Assembly (NCBI GenBank): GCA_944332155.1
Contig: CALVJM010000003.1
Coordinates: 1 to 37,047, forward strand
DNA: 37,047 nt
Reading direction: 5' to 3'
DNA from: an uncultured Bacilli bacterium
GTDB taxonomy: Bacteria > Bacillota_I > Bacilli_A > RF39 > UBA660
Positions 18,398-25,937 of this stretch are shown piece by piece. Under the pieces are notes generated by a model that had not been told where the DNA came from, made no database searches, and saw only the letters and a program-made list of their open reading frames with translations. The stretch's first letter is position 1; the number at the start of each line of letters is the position of its first letter. A program made the position numbers and the translations under genes.

Positions 18398-18907
18398 GTG
18401 TGTGATATATTGTCTCTTGATAAGGATAAAGTCAAACTTTTGATAGATAATTTTAAACCGTTAGAACATAGGATGGAATTAGTTGGTGAATATGAAAAAA
18501 TAACTTTTTATAATGATTCAATTGCTACTATTCCAGAAGCTACCATAAATTGTGTTAAGGCTATTCCTAATTGTAAAACACTTATAATCGGAGGATTAAA
18601 TAGAGGTATTGATTTAAGCTTATTAACTAATTTTTTAATGGAAGATAATAGTTTGGAAAATATAATATGTCTTAAGGATACTGGTTATATGATAGCAGAT
18701 GAATTAGAGAGGGAAGGATGTAAAAAAAGACTTTTAAAGGCTTTAGATATGGAAGATGCAGTTAATCTTGCTTATAAGTATACCAAAGAAAATTATACTT
18801 GTATCTTTTCTCCTGCAGCAGCAAGTTATAATGTTTATAAAAACTTTGAAGAAAGAGGTAAACATTATAAAGAACTCATTAGAAAAAACGGAAAAGCTAG
18901 TAACTAG
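18398..18907 (+). pseudogene. C-terminal fragment of MurD (Mur ligase domain 3)
   Basis: The 169-residue frame matches only the C-terminal Mur ligase domain of UDP-N-acetylmuramoyl-alanine D-glutamate ligase. It shows HRMELVGEYEKITFYNDSIA and TIPEAT near residues 24-48, then IIGGLNRGID and IFSPAAASYNVYKNFEERG. The YNDSIATIPEAT variant is of the kind I associate with Clostridia-type MurD rather than the common NDSKATN form. The ATP-binding central domain is missing (a full protein is about 450 residues), and an in-frame TGA lies at 18377, so no catalytic enzyme can be made. It may still be translated from GTG 18398. A terminator at its end is intact. It is probably a transferred or duplicated remnant. 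Confidence 0.85.
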
Positions 18908-18915
18908 CTTTTTTT
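18892..18915 (+). terminator. Rho-independent terminator after the MurD fragment
   Basis: AAAAGCTAG pairs with CTAGCTTTT around a TAA loop, with further T residues to 18915. The stop codon of the fragment lies inside the hairpin. Confidence 0.85.
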
Positions 18916-18968
18916 AATTGATTATAATAGTTAATTGTATTATCGCATCTTAACAAATTAAAAGAAAC

Positions 18969-19271
18969 GATGTATCTGGATTAATCTTGCATAGCAATCA
19001 AGAAATTCAGGATACATCTTATGAATACAAAGCAATTTGTGAATCTAATGGTATTACTATTTCTATGGCAAGAAAAGGTACACCAATAGATGACTTACTA
19101 ATTGAGAGATGGTACTCTCTTCTTAAAAAGGAAACTTTGTATAACAATCAAATCACATCTTTAGAAAATTACATAGAGTTAGTTAAAAAATGTATTGAAT
19201 TTTATAATACGACTGGAATTAAAGAAAAGAAAGTTAATAAAAAGAGAAGATTCAAGAAATTTGATAAGTAA
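18969..19271 (+). pseudogene. Decayed IS3-family transposase (OrfB) C-terminal fragment
   Basis: The frame reads DVSGLILHSNQEIQDTS and continues through SMARKGTPIDDLLIERWYSL to a final EFYNTTG. This is the C-terminal third of an IS3/IS150-type rve integrase domain. The second catalytic Asp of the usual HSDQG motif is Asn here (HSNQ), while the final Glu (IERW) remains. The N-terminal part, OrfA and flanking element ends are absent, so it cannot transpose. It marks past insertion activity between the two halves of the pilus locus. Confidence 0.85.
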
Positions 19272-19419
19272 AGATGAATTAATATATAAATTAAAAGTAA
19301 TAATAAAGTATTTAATGGATAACGGTGGATGCGATTATGAATTATATAATCATTTATATCCAGATATAGGAGAACCAGATTCAAACATTGTAGAATATGC
19401 AGAAGATGTTTTTAGATGA
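19261..19419 (+). pseudogene. Short remnant frame, unknown family
   Basis: The frame overlaps the end of the IS3 fragment in another phase and encodes KDELIYKLKVIIKYLMDNGG followed by a run with LYPDIGEPDSN and EYAEDVFR. The balanced composition looks like a real protein tail rather than chance translation. A TTG at 19261 is the only nearby start. I do not recognise the family. It may be the surviving 3' end of a gene joined to the transposase remnant. Confidence 0.35.
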
Positions 19420-19484
19420 TTAATTTATTAATTGATAACAAATAAGGATAACCTTTATTTGAATAAATATTATAATTATATAAT

Positions 19485-19531
19485 AAAAATCAAGGCTCTA
19501 GATGAACTTACTTCGTTCGTCCTTGATTTTT
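19485..19531. repeat. 11-bp inverted repeat, possible bidirectional terminator
   Basis: AAAAATCAAGG (19485-19495) pairs perfectly with CCTTGATTTTT (19521-19531) around a 25-base loop. It lies between remnants on the left and the end of pilB on the right and could terminate either strand. It may have come in with a lost insertion element. Confidence 0.55.
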
Positions 19532-19605
19532 AAACCCAGTTTTTATGATGTTTACCAAACGGGATTCACATCAATTTTTCTAGGGGGTGTCAACACTCTG
19601 AGAAA

Positions 19606-20928
19606 CTACAAAGTTTCTATAACTTGATTAGTTTGTGTTTGGTCGGTAGCATCATTTGTTGTTTCATTAGGAGCTGCATTTTCATATGCCATGTTAGCAT
19701 TCATAATAGCTGCCTTTAAGTCAGAATTTTCTTCAACATGTTCATCATCATCCAATTCAATGATTTTTAATATCTCCTCAAAAGTAGTCAATCCTTTTAA
19801 TACTTTTTGAAGACCATCTTGTAGCATTGTTGTTACGTGAGATGTATAAACAAGGGCACGAAGTGCTTCTTTTTTAAGTCCATTACTAATCGCATCACGG
19901 ATATCTTGATTGATAAGTAAAACTTCATGAATAGCAATACGTCCTTTAAATCCATTTGAACATTCATCACAACCATCGACTGTAGGTAATTCAGTAATAT
20001 CTACCCCTAGAATAGCTTTAAATAATTTTTTCTCATAATCATTGGCAGGGCGCATACGCATACAATTTGGACAGATACGTCGAGCTAATTTTTGTGAAAC
20101 GATTCCCGTTAAAGAACTTGCTAATAAATATCGTTCTACATCCATGTCTAATAAACGTTCAATCGTAGTTAATGAGTTATTAGTATGTAGTGTAGATAAA
20201 ACTAAGTGCCCTGTAATAGAGGCACGAACAGCGATTTGTGCTGTTTCTGAGTCACGAATCTCTCCAATCATAATGATATTTGGGTCCTGACGTAGGATAG
20301 AACGTAAGGCACTCGCAAAGGTTAAACCAATCTCGCTATTAGTTTGAACTTGATTAATACCTTCAATACTCATTTCAATAGGGTCCTCAACAGTAATAAT
20401 ATTAGTTTCCTCTTTGTTTAAACGTTGTAACATAGAATAAACAGTCGTTGATTTACCACTACCAGTTGCTCCAGTGATTAAGATGATTCCATTTGGTACG
20501 GCAATCATTTTAAGTATTTTTTGATAATTAGGATCACTAAATCCAAGTGATTCAATACCTTCTAGACTTCGTTTATAATCTAAGATACGAATAACCATTT
20601 TTTCTCCCTCTAAAAGGGGTAGAACAGAAACACGAAGGTCTAGAGGCATACCATTAATGATTCCTTTGATTGCTCCATCTTGTGGTAATCTTGTTTCGGT
20701 AATATTCATACTAGCTAATATTTTTAAACGTGTAATTAAATTACGTTGAATATCTTTTGGAACTTCAGCATAATCTACTAAATCACCATCAATACGAATA
20801 CGTATTAACATAAAATCTTCATGTGGGTCAAAGTGAATATCACTCGCACCACGTTTAGCAGAGTCAGATAAAATATCATTTGCGATTTCTACCGGTGGTG
20901 TTCTCACAAAATCATATTTTTTAAGCAT
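19606..20928 (-). CDS. pilB: PilB/GspE/ComGA-type pilus assembly ATPase
   Basis: This is the hexameric secretion ATPase that powers pseudopilus or type IV pilus extension with the PilC platform. Motifs include Walker A GATGSGKST (about residues 153-161), the Asp box VEDPIE, Walker B IIMIGEIRDSETAQ and the His box SITGHLVLSTLHTN. The zinc-binding cysteines CPNC and CDEC also follow. At 440 residues it is longer than ComGA (about 355) but lacks the large N1 domain of full PilB (about 560). The ATG at 20928 is chosen because AAGGGG lies about 9 bases upstream; an ATG at 20937 sits too close to it. The tail is Asn/Thr/Glu-rich. The gene faces away from the prepilin genes and is cut off from pilC-pilD by the scar. 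Confidence 0.93.
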   Translation of the reverse strand: MLKKYDFVRTPPVEIANDILSDSAKRGASDIHFDPHEDFMLIRIRIDGDLVDYAEVPKDIQRNLITRLKILASMNITETRLPQDGAIKGIINGMPLDLRVSVLPLLEGEKMVIRILDYKRSLEGIESLGFSDPNYQKILKMIAVPNGIILITGATGSGKSTTVYSMLQRLNKEETNIITVEDPIEMSIEGINQVQTNSEIGLTFASALRSILRQDPNIIMIGEIRDSETAQIAVRASITGHLVLSTLHTNNSLTTIERLLDMDVERYLLASSLTGIVSQKLARRICPNCMRMRPANDYEKKLFKAILGVDITELPTVDGCDECSNGFKGRIAIHEVLLINQDIRDAISNGLKKEALRALVYTSHVTTMLQDGLQKVLKGLTTFEEILKIIELDDDEHVEENSDLKAAIMNANMAYENAAPNETTNDATDQTQTNQVIETL

Positions 20929-21034
20929 AAATTTCATCCCCTTATTCTTTTATTGATTATTTATACTAGCTTTTATAACTATTTTATTATATAATATATT
21001 TAGAATAATTACAAGATAGGGGCGATGATTTTTT

Positions 21035-21598
21035 ATGAAAAAAAAGAATAATAAAGGATTTTTGTTGGTAGAAACCCTTATTGTTTCTACCTTTGCGGCT
21101 AGTACAATGATTTTTATCTTTATTCAGTTTCGCCGTATCACAGCCGAGTATGATCGCTCTTTTAGTTATAATACAGTTGAGGGTGTTTATGCGACGAACG
21201 AAATTAATAAATACATATTGCAAAATGGATTCGAAAGAATAGTAGAATATATGAGTGGACGTACTGTAGATGGTGTCACTTCTGATCCAATGCCATATGT
21301 TATTTTATATGATGGTAGTAATTGTTCTAATGTATATTTGTATGAGACCGATTATTGTAATCATTTAATGCAAGAGTTAAATGTAAAACAAGTATTAGTT
21401 ACGTATGCGGATTTAACTACTTATCATTTTCAAGAACAGATTGACGATTATGATGAATTTGATAATGATTTAAAACGTTTTATTAAGTATATCAAGTATG
21501 ATGAAGGAGATACTGAAGTTAATAAAAGACGAACGATTGTCATCTTTAATGATAATACTTATGCGACTTTAAAGTTATATCGAAAAGAGGGAATATAA
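21035..21598 (+). CDS. Type IV prepilin-like protein (minor pseudopilin)
   Basis: The N-terminus has the class III prepilin signal: basic MKKKNNKG, then FLLVE with cleavage expected after Gly8 and Glu at +5, then a hydrophobic helix. The rest (187 residues in all) is a soluble domain with two cysteines close together (SNCSNV, DYCNHL). It is probably a minor pseudopilin in the position of ComGD to ComGG. AGGGGCGATG precedes the ATG. The stop overlaps the next start (TAATG), indicating translational coupling. The sequence is too divergent to assign a specific ComG subunit. Confidence 0.8.
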   Translation: MKKKNNKGFLLVETLIVSTFAASTMIFIFIQFRRITAEYDRSFSYNTVEGVYATNEINKYILQNGFERIVEYMSGRTVDGVTSDPMPYVILYDGSNCSNVYLYETDYCNHLMQELNVKQVLVTYADLTTYHFQEQIDDYDEFDNDLKRFIKYIKYDEGDTEVNKRRTIVIFNDNTYATLKLYRKEGI

Positions 21599-23211
21599 TG
21601 AATAAAAAGGGATTTACTGTTGTAGAATTAATTGTTTCGTTCGCTCTAGTAATGATTGTTGTCGTCATTCTAGTTCAGATTGTTACCATTGTAAAAACAC
21701 TATATTTAAACGCTGGAATTAAAACCGAATTACTACATAAACAAGCTATTATGAATCGTAAAATTAGTCAACGCTTTAATCAAAAAGATATTAAAGCTGC
21801 TGTACGATGCGGGGCTGGATGTCTAACTTTTATTTATGAAGATGATACATCATCAAATCTTCTTATTAATAAAGAAACAGGTTTTTTCTCATTTATTGAT
21901 AATGATAATGGAACCATTAACTATACCACTAAATTATTAACCGGAAGTACCTTTGGTGATATTGATATATCAAATGAAACTATTGTTGGTGTATCAGATG
22001 GAAAAGATAACTCCCTTTTAAAGATTAAAGTTCCAGTAAAACATACTTTAGTAGAGGGTGATTTTGGTATTAATCTTGTTTATCAATACGACTCTCGTAT
22101 TACCGCAATCGCCGATATTGTTTTTGATGATCAAGCTACAAATGAAGGAGGAACTATTATTTTAAAGGGTTCTTCAGATTTAACTTGGAATAAAAACTTA
22201 CCATTTACTGATCCTGGTTATTATGTCATTGATGAGAGAGGTAATATATGTACTCCCAGTGCCGTTGAATCGTGTGGCGTTGTTGTCACCGGAACTGTAG
22301 GTAATGAAGTAAATCAAACATATAATTTAACTTATACATTCAGTAAAGATGGAAGAGAGCTAGATCAAAAAGTAAGACGAGTGCTTATTATAGATGATTC
22401 TTATGTATATGATTATACTGGTGATCTTCAAATGTTTACAGCGCCACAAGATGGTGTTTATAAAGTAGAGTTATGGGGAGCTCAAGGAGGAACAACTAAT
22501 AGTAGTTATCCTGGAGGTAATGGATCTTATACTGTAGGTGAAATTAGTTTAACCAAAAACGAAAAATTGTTTGTATATGTTGGAGAACAACCTAAATCTA
22601 ATATCGGAGGATATAATGGTGGTGGAAATGCGGATGTAGGTTTTGCCGGAGGAGGCGGATCTACCGATGTTCGTCTAACAAGTGGAAACTGGAAAGATAC
22701 TACCAGTTTACGTAGTCGTATTATGGTCGCAGCCGCAGGAAGTGGAGGATATTACTATACTAAATATCCATATGCTGGAAGTCCTGGAGGAACAATTAAT
22801 GGTATTAGTAAAGCAGCCACTAGTACTTGTCAGCCTTTAGGTGGAACCCAAACAGCTGGCGGAACTTGTGATGACCATAGTGAAGTTAGTGGTGGCTTCG
22901 GTTTTGGTGGAAACGGTGATACCGGAGGCGGAAGTGGTTATTATGGTGGAGCTGGTCGATATAGTACAACCATTTCTGAAGCAGTTGGTGGAAGTGGTTC
23001 TAGTTTTATATCTGGTTATGAAGGATGTAATGCTGTTACTGAAAGTGGAACAGCTAGTGGAACACCTACACACTATTCAGGAAAAGTATTTACCAATAGT
23101 CAAATGATTGCAGGTAATAGTGGAATGCCCAATCCTCGTGGTTCTGGAACTATAACCGGAAATAGTGGTAATGGATATGCTAGAATTACATTGATTAGTG
23201 TTACGTCATAA
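21598..23211 (+). CDS. Large prepilin-like protein with Ig-like and ALK-type glycine-rich domains
   Basis: A prepilin signal (MNKKG, then FTVVE, Glu at +5) and a membrane helix are followed by a pilin-type head to about residue 175. A bacterial Ig-like segment comes next, recalling DUF5011-type repeats (LPFTDPGYYVIDERGN, then VVVTGTVGNEVNQTYNLTYT). A glycine-rich domain follows from about residue 268 to the end (VYKVELWGAQGG, FAGGGGSTDVRL, GSGSSFISGYEGC). That pattern resembles the glycine-rich domain of ALK/LTK-like proteins. At 537 residues it is several times longer than a normal minor pilin, which suggests a tip or adhesive subunit. It overlaps the previous gene and ends tail-to-tail with ylbJ. 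Confidence 0.82.
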   Translation: MNKKGFTVVELIVSFALVMIVVVILVQIVTIVKTLYLNAGIKTELLHKQAIMNRKISQRFNQKDIKAAVRCGAGCLTFIYEDDTSSNLLINKETGFFSFIDNDNGTINYTTKLLTGSTFGDIDISNETIVGVSDGKDNSLLKIKVPVKHTLVEGDFGINLVYQYDSRITAIADIVFDDQATNEGGTIILKGSSDLTWNKNLPFTDPGYYVIDERGNICTPSAVESCGVVVTGTVGNEVNQTYNLTYTFSKDGRELDQKVRRVLIIDDSYVYDYTGDLQMFTAPQDGVYKVELWGAQGGTTNSSYPGGNGSYTVGEISLTKNEKLFVYVGEQPKSNIGGYNGGGNADVGFAGGGGSTDVRLTSGNWKDTTSLRSRIMVAAAGSGGYYYTKYPYAGSPGGTINGISKAATSTCQPLGGTQTAGGTCDDHSEVSGGFGFGGNGDTGGGSGYYGGAGRYSTTISEAVGGSGSSFISGYEGCNAVTESGTASGTPTHYSGKVFTNSQMIAGNSGMPNPRGSGTITGNSGNGYARITLISVTS

Positions 23212-24186
23212 TAAACTAATCCAGAAATCAAAACTAAAGAAAACTAAAATAGACGCAATAGCTGCATGTAATAAGCGAGCAGTAAAAAAAGGCAAGTATC
23301 TAATTTTAGTATCACTTAAAATACCAATCATTTGGACATGAACACTAAAACCACCAAAAGATAATATCATGGTAGATAAAGTTGCTTTAAATTTTAAAGG
23401 GATTTGTAACAAACTAATATATTTTAATCCTTGTGTCATTTCAAACATGCCATTCAAAATACTTTGATGGTAAGAATTTAAATGAATATTTTGATCAATA
23501 ATAGTTGTAACAATTAAGAAGAAGGTTACAACCCCTAATACCAATAATAATGTATCAATAGTGGATGTCAAAGAATTTGTAATAATTTGCCCAAATGACA
23601 AAGAATTATGAATTCTTTTTTCATGCATCGCTAATACAGCCTTTTTAAGACTAGCTTTCGTTCTAGATTCTTTACTAGGCACATAATTACGAACTAATAA
23701 ACCAATAATAAGATTAGTCAAATAATGACCAATTAGAATTAAAAGTCCGACTTCTTTATTATTAAGAAATAAAATAGATACTGTTCCTAAAATAAATAAA
23801 GGATTAGAAAAATGAGTAAACATTAATATTTTAGAGGCTTCGGCCTCATTTAATATTCCTTTTTGATATAGTTCTCGCGTGTATTTCGCATTACTAGGAA
23901 AACCTGATAATAAGCTCATAATTAAAATAAACGCACATTCTCCTTTACAACGAAATAGTACCTGCATTACTGGTTTCATAAGTTCACCAATAAATTCAAG
24001 AAAACCATATTGGATTAATAAACTTGATAGTACAAAAAAAGGAAATAGGGAGGGAAAGATGTTTTTCTGCCAAACACTTAATGAAAAAAGGACGGCATTT
24101 AGGATTTTTTCAGAATGAATTAAAAGTTGGCTTCCCATGAATAGAAGTAAAACGATAATACTAATACTTGTTAGAATTTTTTTCAT
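23206..24186 (-). CDS. ylbJ: YlbJ: sporulation integral membrane protein
   Basis: YlbJ is a multi-pass membrane protein with a Gate (nucleoside-recognition-like) domain, needed for heat-resistant spores in Bacillus; its substrate is unknown. The sequence is hydrophobic throughout, with the conserved-looking stretches WQKNIFPSLFPFFVLSSLL and LLSGFPSNAKYTRELY, and ends in a transmembrane segment. The ATG at 24186 is chosen because AAAGGAGG lies just upstream; the longer frame to 24273 runs into the divergent ylbL start. The product is 326 residues, somewhat shorter than Bacillus YlbJ (about 400). Pairing with YlbL matches the Bacillus ylbJ-ylbK-ylbL cluster. Its stop overlaps the end of the convergent pilin gene by 6 bases, with no terminator. 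Confidence 0.88.
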   Translation of the reverse strand: MKKILTSISIIVLLLFMGSQLLIHSEKILNAVLFSLSVWQKNIFPSLFPFFVLSSLLIQYGFLEFIGELMKPVMQVLFRCKGECAFILIMSLLSGFPSNAKYTRELYQKGILNEAEASKILMFTHFSNPLFILGTVSILFLNNKEVGLLILIGHYLTNLIIGLLVRNYVPSKESRTKASLKKAVLAMHEKRIHNSLSFGQIITNSLTSTIDTLLLVLGVVTFFLIVTTIIDQNIHLNSYHQSILNGMFEMTQGLKYISLLQIPLKFKATLSTMILSFGGFSVHVQMIGILSDTKIRYLPFFTARLLHAAIASILVFFSFDFWISLL

Positions 24187-24235
24187 AAAGCCTCCTTTTT
24201 TGTGATAGAATAGAAACATAGAAGGGTTGTGAATC

Positions 24236-25246
24236 ATGTCTAATAAAAGATATGCGAAAATAAAAGAATTCATTAGAAAAAATTATAAATTCATTCTTTT
24301 TATCGTAGCTTGTCAAATCTTCTTTCTGTTTCCTTTACCTTATGTGATTGATGCACCTGGTGGTTTATTACCAGTCTCTGATCGCGTTCAAGTGAAAGGT
24401 GGGACTTCTAGCCAAGGAAGTTTTAATTTAAGTTACGTAAAAGAATTAAAAGCTAATATAAGTACTTATTTAGTTTCACTAATCAATAAAGATTGGGATT
24501 TAATTAAACAAGAAGAAGTGAAATATGATCACGAAACAATGCAAGATGCTGAGATTCGTTCTAAATTATTATTGAAACAAGGTCAACAAAATGCGACGAT
24601 AGTAGCTTATACAAAAGCCTCTAAAGACATTAAAATTACACAAACTAACTTTTATGTTGGATATATTGATAGTTCTGTTCGATCAGAGTTAGAGGTAGGT
24701 GATGAATTAGTCAAAATCAATCATAAGAACGTGACAGAATATAATCAAATCACAAAAGTAGTTAGTGATGCCTCTATTGGTGATGTCATTACACTTACGA
24801 TAAAAAGAGAAAAAAAAGAATTAGATATTGAAATACCTGTTATTGAACTTGAAGGTGAAAAAAGATTAGGTATATTATTAATTCCTATTTATCAATTAGA
24901 CACAAAGCCTACTGTAAAATTTACTTATCATGATTCCGAATCTGGTTCCTCAGGAGGTTTAATGACCGCACTTGAAATATATGATAAGTTAATACCAGAA
25001 GATTTAACAAAAGGAAAAACAATCGTTGGAACTGGGACCATTGATGTAGACGGTACAGTTGGTGAAATCTCTGGTGTTCAATATAAATTAAAAGGGGCGG
25101 TTAAAGAAAAAGCAGATCTCTTCTTTGTTCCAGACGGTGAAAATTATGAAGAAGCACAAAAAGTAAAAAAAGAAAAGAATTATAAAATTACATTAGTGCC
25201 TGTTAAAACTTTTGATGATGCGATTGCTTATTTAAAAAACATGTAA
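24236..25246 (+). CDS. ylbL: YlbL/SepM-like PDZ-Lon protease
   Basis: This is a membrane-anchored serine protease with an N-terminal helix (about residues 17-38). An extracellular segment, a PDZ domain (about 125-200, YVGYIDSSVRSELEVGDEL) and a C-terminal Lon-type protease domain follow. The catalytic Ser/Lys dyad is visible: Ser239 in SGSSGGLM and Lys284 in GVQYKLKGAV. In Streptococcus SepM trims a competence peptide, and in Bacillus YlbL helps remove a DNA-damage division inhibitor. The role here is inferred from family only. The length of 336 residues is normal. It is divergent from ylbJ, sharing a 49-base gap, and followed by a strong hairpin terminator. Confidence 0.92.
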   Translation: MSNKRYAKIKEFIRKNYKFILFIVACQIFFLFPLPYVIDAPGGLLPVSDRVQVKGGTSSQGSFNLSYVKELKANISTYLVSLINKDWDLIKQEEVKYDHETMQDAEIRSKLLLKQGQQNATIVAYTKASKDIKITQTNFYVGYIDSSVRSELEVGDELVKINHKNVTEYNQITKVVSDASIGDVITLTIKREKKELDIEIPVIELEGEKRLGILLIPIYQLDTKPTVKFTYHDSESGSSGGLMTALEIYDKLIPEDLTKGKTIVGTGTIDVDGTVGEISGVQYKLKGAVKEKADLFFVPDGENYEEAQKVKKEKNYKITLVPVKTFDDAIAYLKNM

Positions 25247-25261
25247 TTAATATTTATTATG

Positions 25262-25295
25262 AAAAAACTTAAATTTTAATAGTTTAAGTTTTTTT
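25262..25295. terminator. Rho-independent terminator after ylbL
   Basis: AAAAAACTTAAA pairs with TTTAAGTTTTTT around a TTTTAATAG loop, giving a long A/T stem with T runs on both strands. Confidence 0.8.
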
Positions 25296-25339
25296 GCGCA
25301 AATAAGTGAAATCATGCATATACTTAAATAGGTGATACT

Positions 25340-25831
25340 ATGGAGGATTTAAAAAAAAGAAATCAAGACTTATACGCCTTAATTCAATTGCTTGCTACTT
25401 ATGGTCCATCTACCATGAATGAGAAAGAACTAATTGAAGTAACCAAAGCATTTCATCGTTGTCACAAAAGATTTCAGATTAAACCATCATTTCAAGCGGT
25501 AACGCATTTAATGTTTGGCGTAAGCAGTAGTGAAGCACTTCATGAGAGTTTAATGCGTGGTGATGGTGATATATTAAGTTTAATGAACACATCTACTTTA
25601 ATTGGTACCTCTTTTTTAGAAGGATATTTTCTAAAAAGTTATATAGAATATCGTAAATCTTTAAAAGAAGAACTGCAATGGATTCGTAAGTTTAAACAAA
25701 GCCGTATTCGTACGAGAGAAGCTTATGCAGAATTAAAACAACAATTACTAAAATATCAACAAGAATATGATGAAAATCTAAAAACATTAGAATCAGAGAA
25801 AGAAAAAAGTTTAAAATTAATTCACAAATAA
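25340..25831 (+). CDS. Hypothetical protein with C-terminal coiled coil
   Basis: This is a 163-residue soluble protein with no signal peptide or membrane segment. The N-terminal 100 residues are mixed helix with a Gly-rich turn (FGVSSSEALHESLMRGDGD). The last 55 residues are highly charged and heptad-like (EELQWIRKFKQSRIRTREAY), probably a coiled coil. AGGTGATACT precedes the ATG, a good site of the same kind as addB and nusB. I do not recognise the family. It lies between ylbL and mutS with its own likely transcription unit. Confidence 0.7.
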   Translation: MEDLKKRNQDLYALIQLLATYGPSTMNEKELIEVTKAFHRCHKRFQIKPSFQAVTHLMFGVSSSEALHESLMRGDGDILSLMNTSTLIGTSFLEGYFLKSYIEYRKSLKEELQWIRKFKQSRIRTREAYAELKQQLLKYQQEYDENLKTLESEKEKSLKLIHK

Positions 25832-25888
25832 TACTTCATTTAATAGTCATAAAGAGTAAAAAACTGTTTACAAAAAGCATTTTATAAC

Positions 25889-25917
25889 GTGACTTATTAT
25901 CTAATTTTTGTTAAAAT
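25889..25917 (+). promoter_or_regulatory. Probable mutS promoter
   Basis: GTGACT (25889-25894) and TAAAAT (25912-25917) are separated by 17 bases, and the mutS start follows 21 bases later. Confidence 0.55.
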
Positions 25918-25937
25918 ATTTATAGGTGAGAAGTAAT

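Noticed and set aside
18372-19597. AGTGTTGACA at 18372-18381 appears inverted at 19588-19597, as if marking insertion-element ends around the scar.
   Set aside because: Only 10 bases match, which is expected by chance at this scale, and the left copy also reads as a -35 box. No target-site duplication was found.
22837-23073. Opposite-strand open frame rich in Ser and Thr across the glycine-rich pilin domain.
   Set aside because: It is the antisense shadow of GGN codons in the real gene and has no ribosome-binding site.
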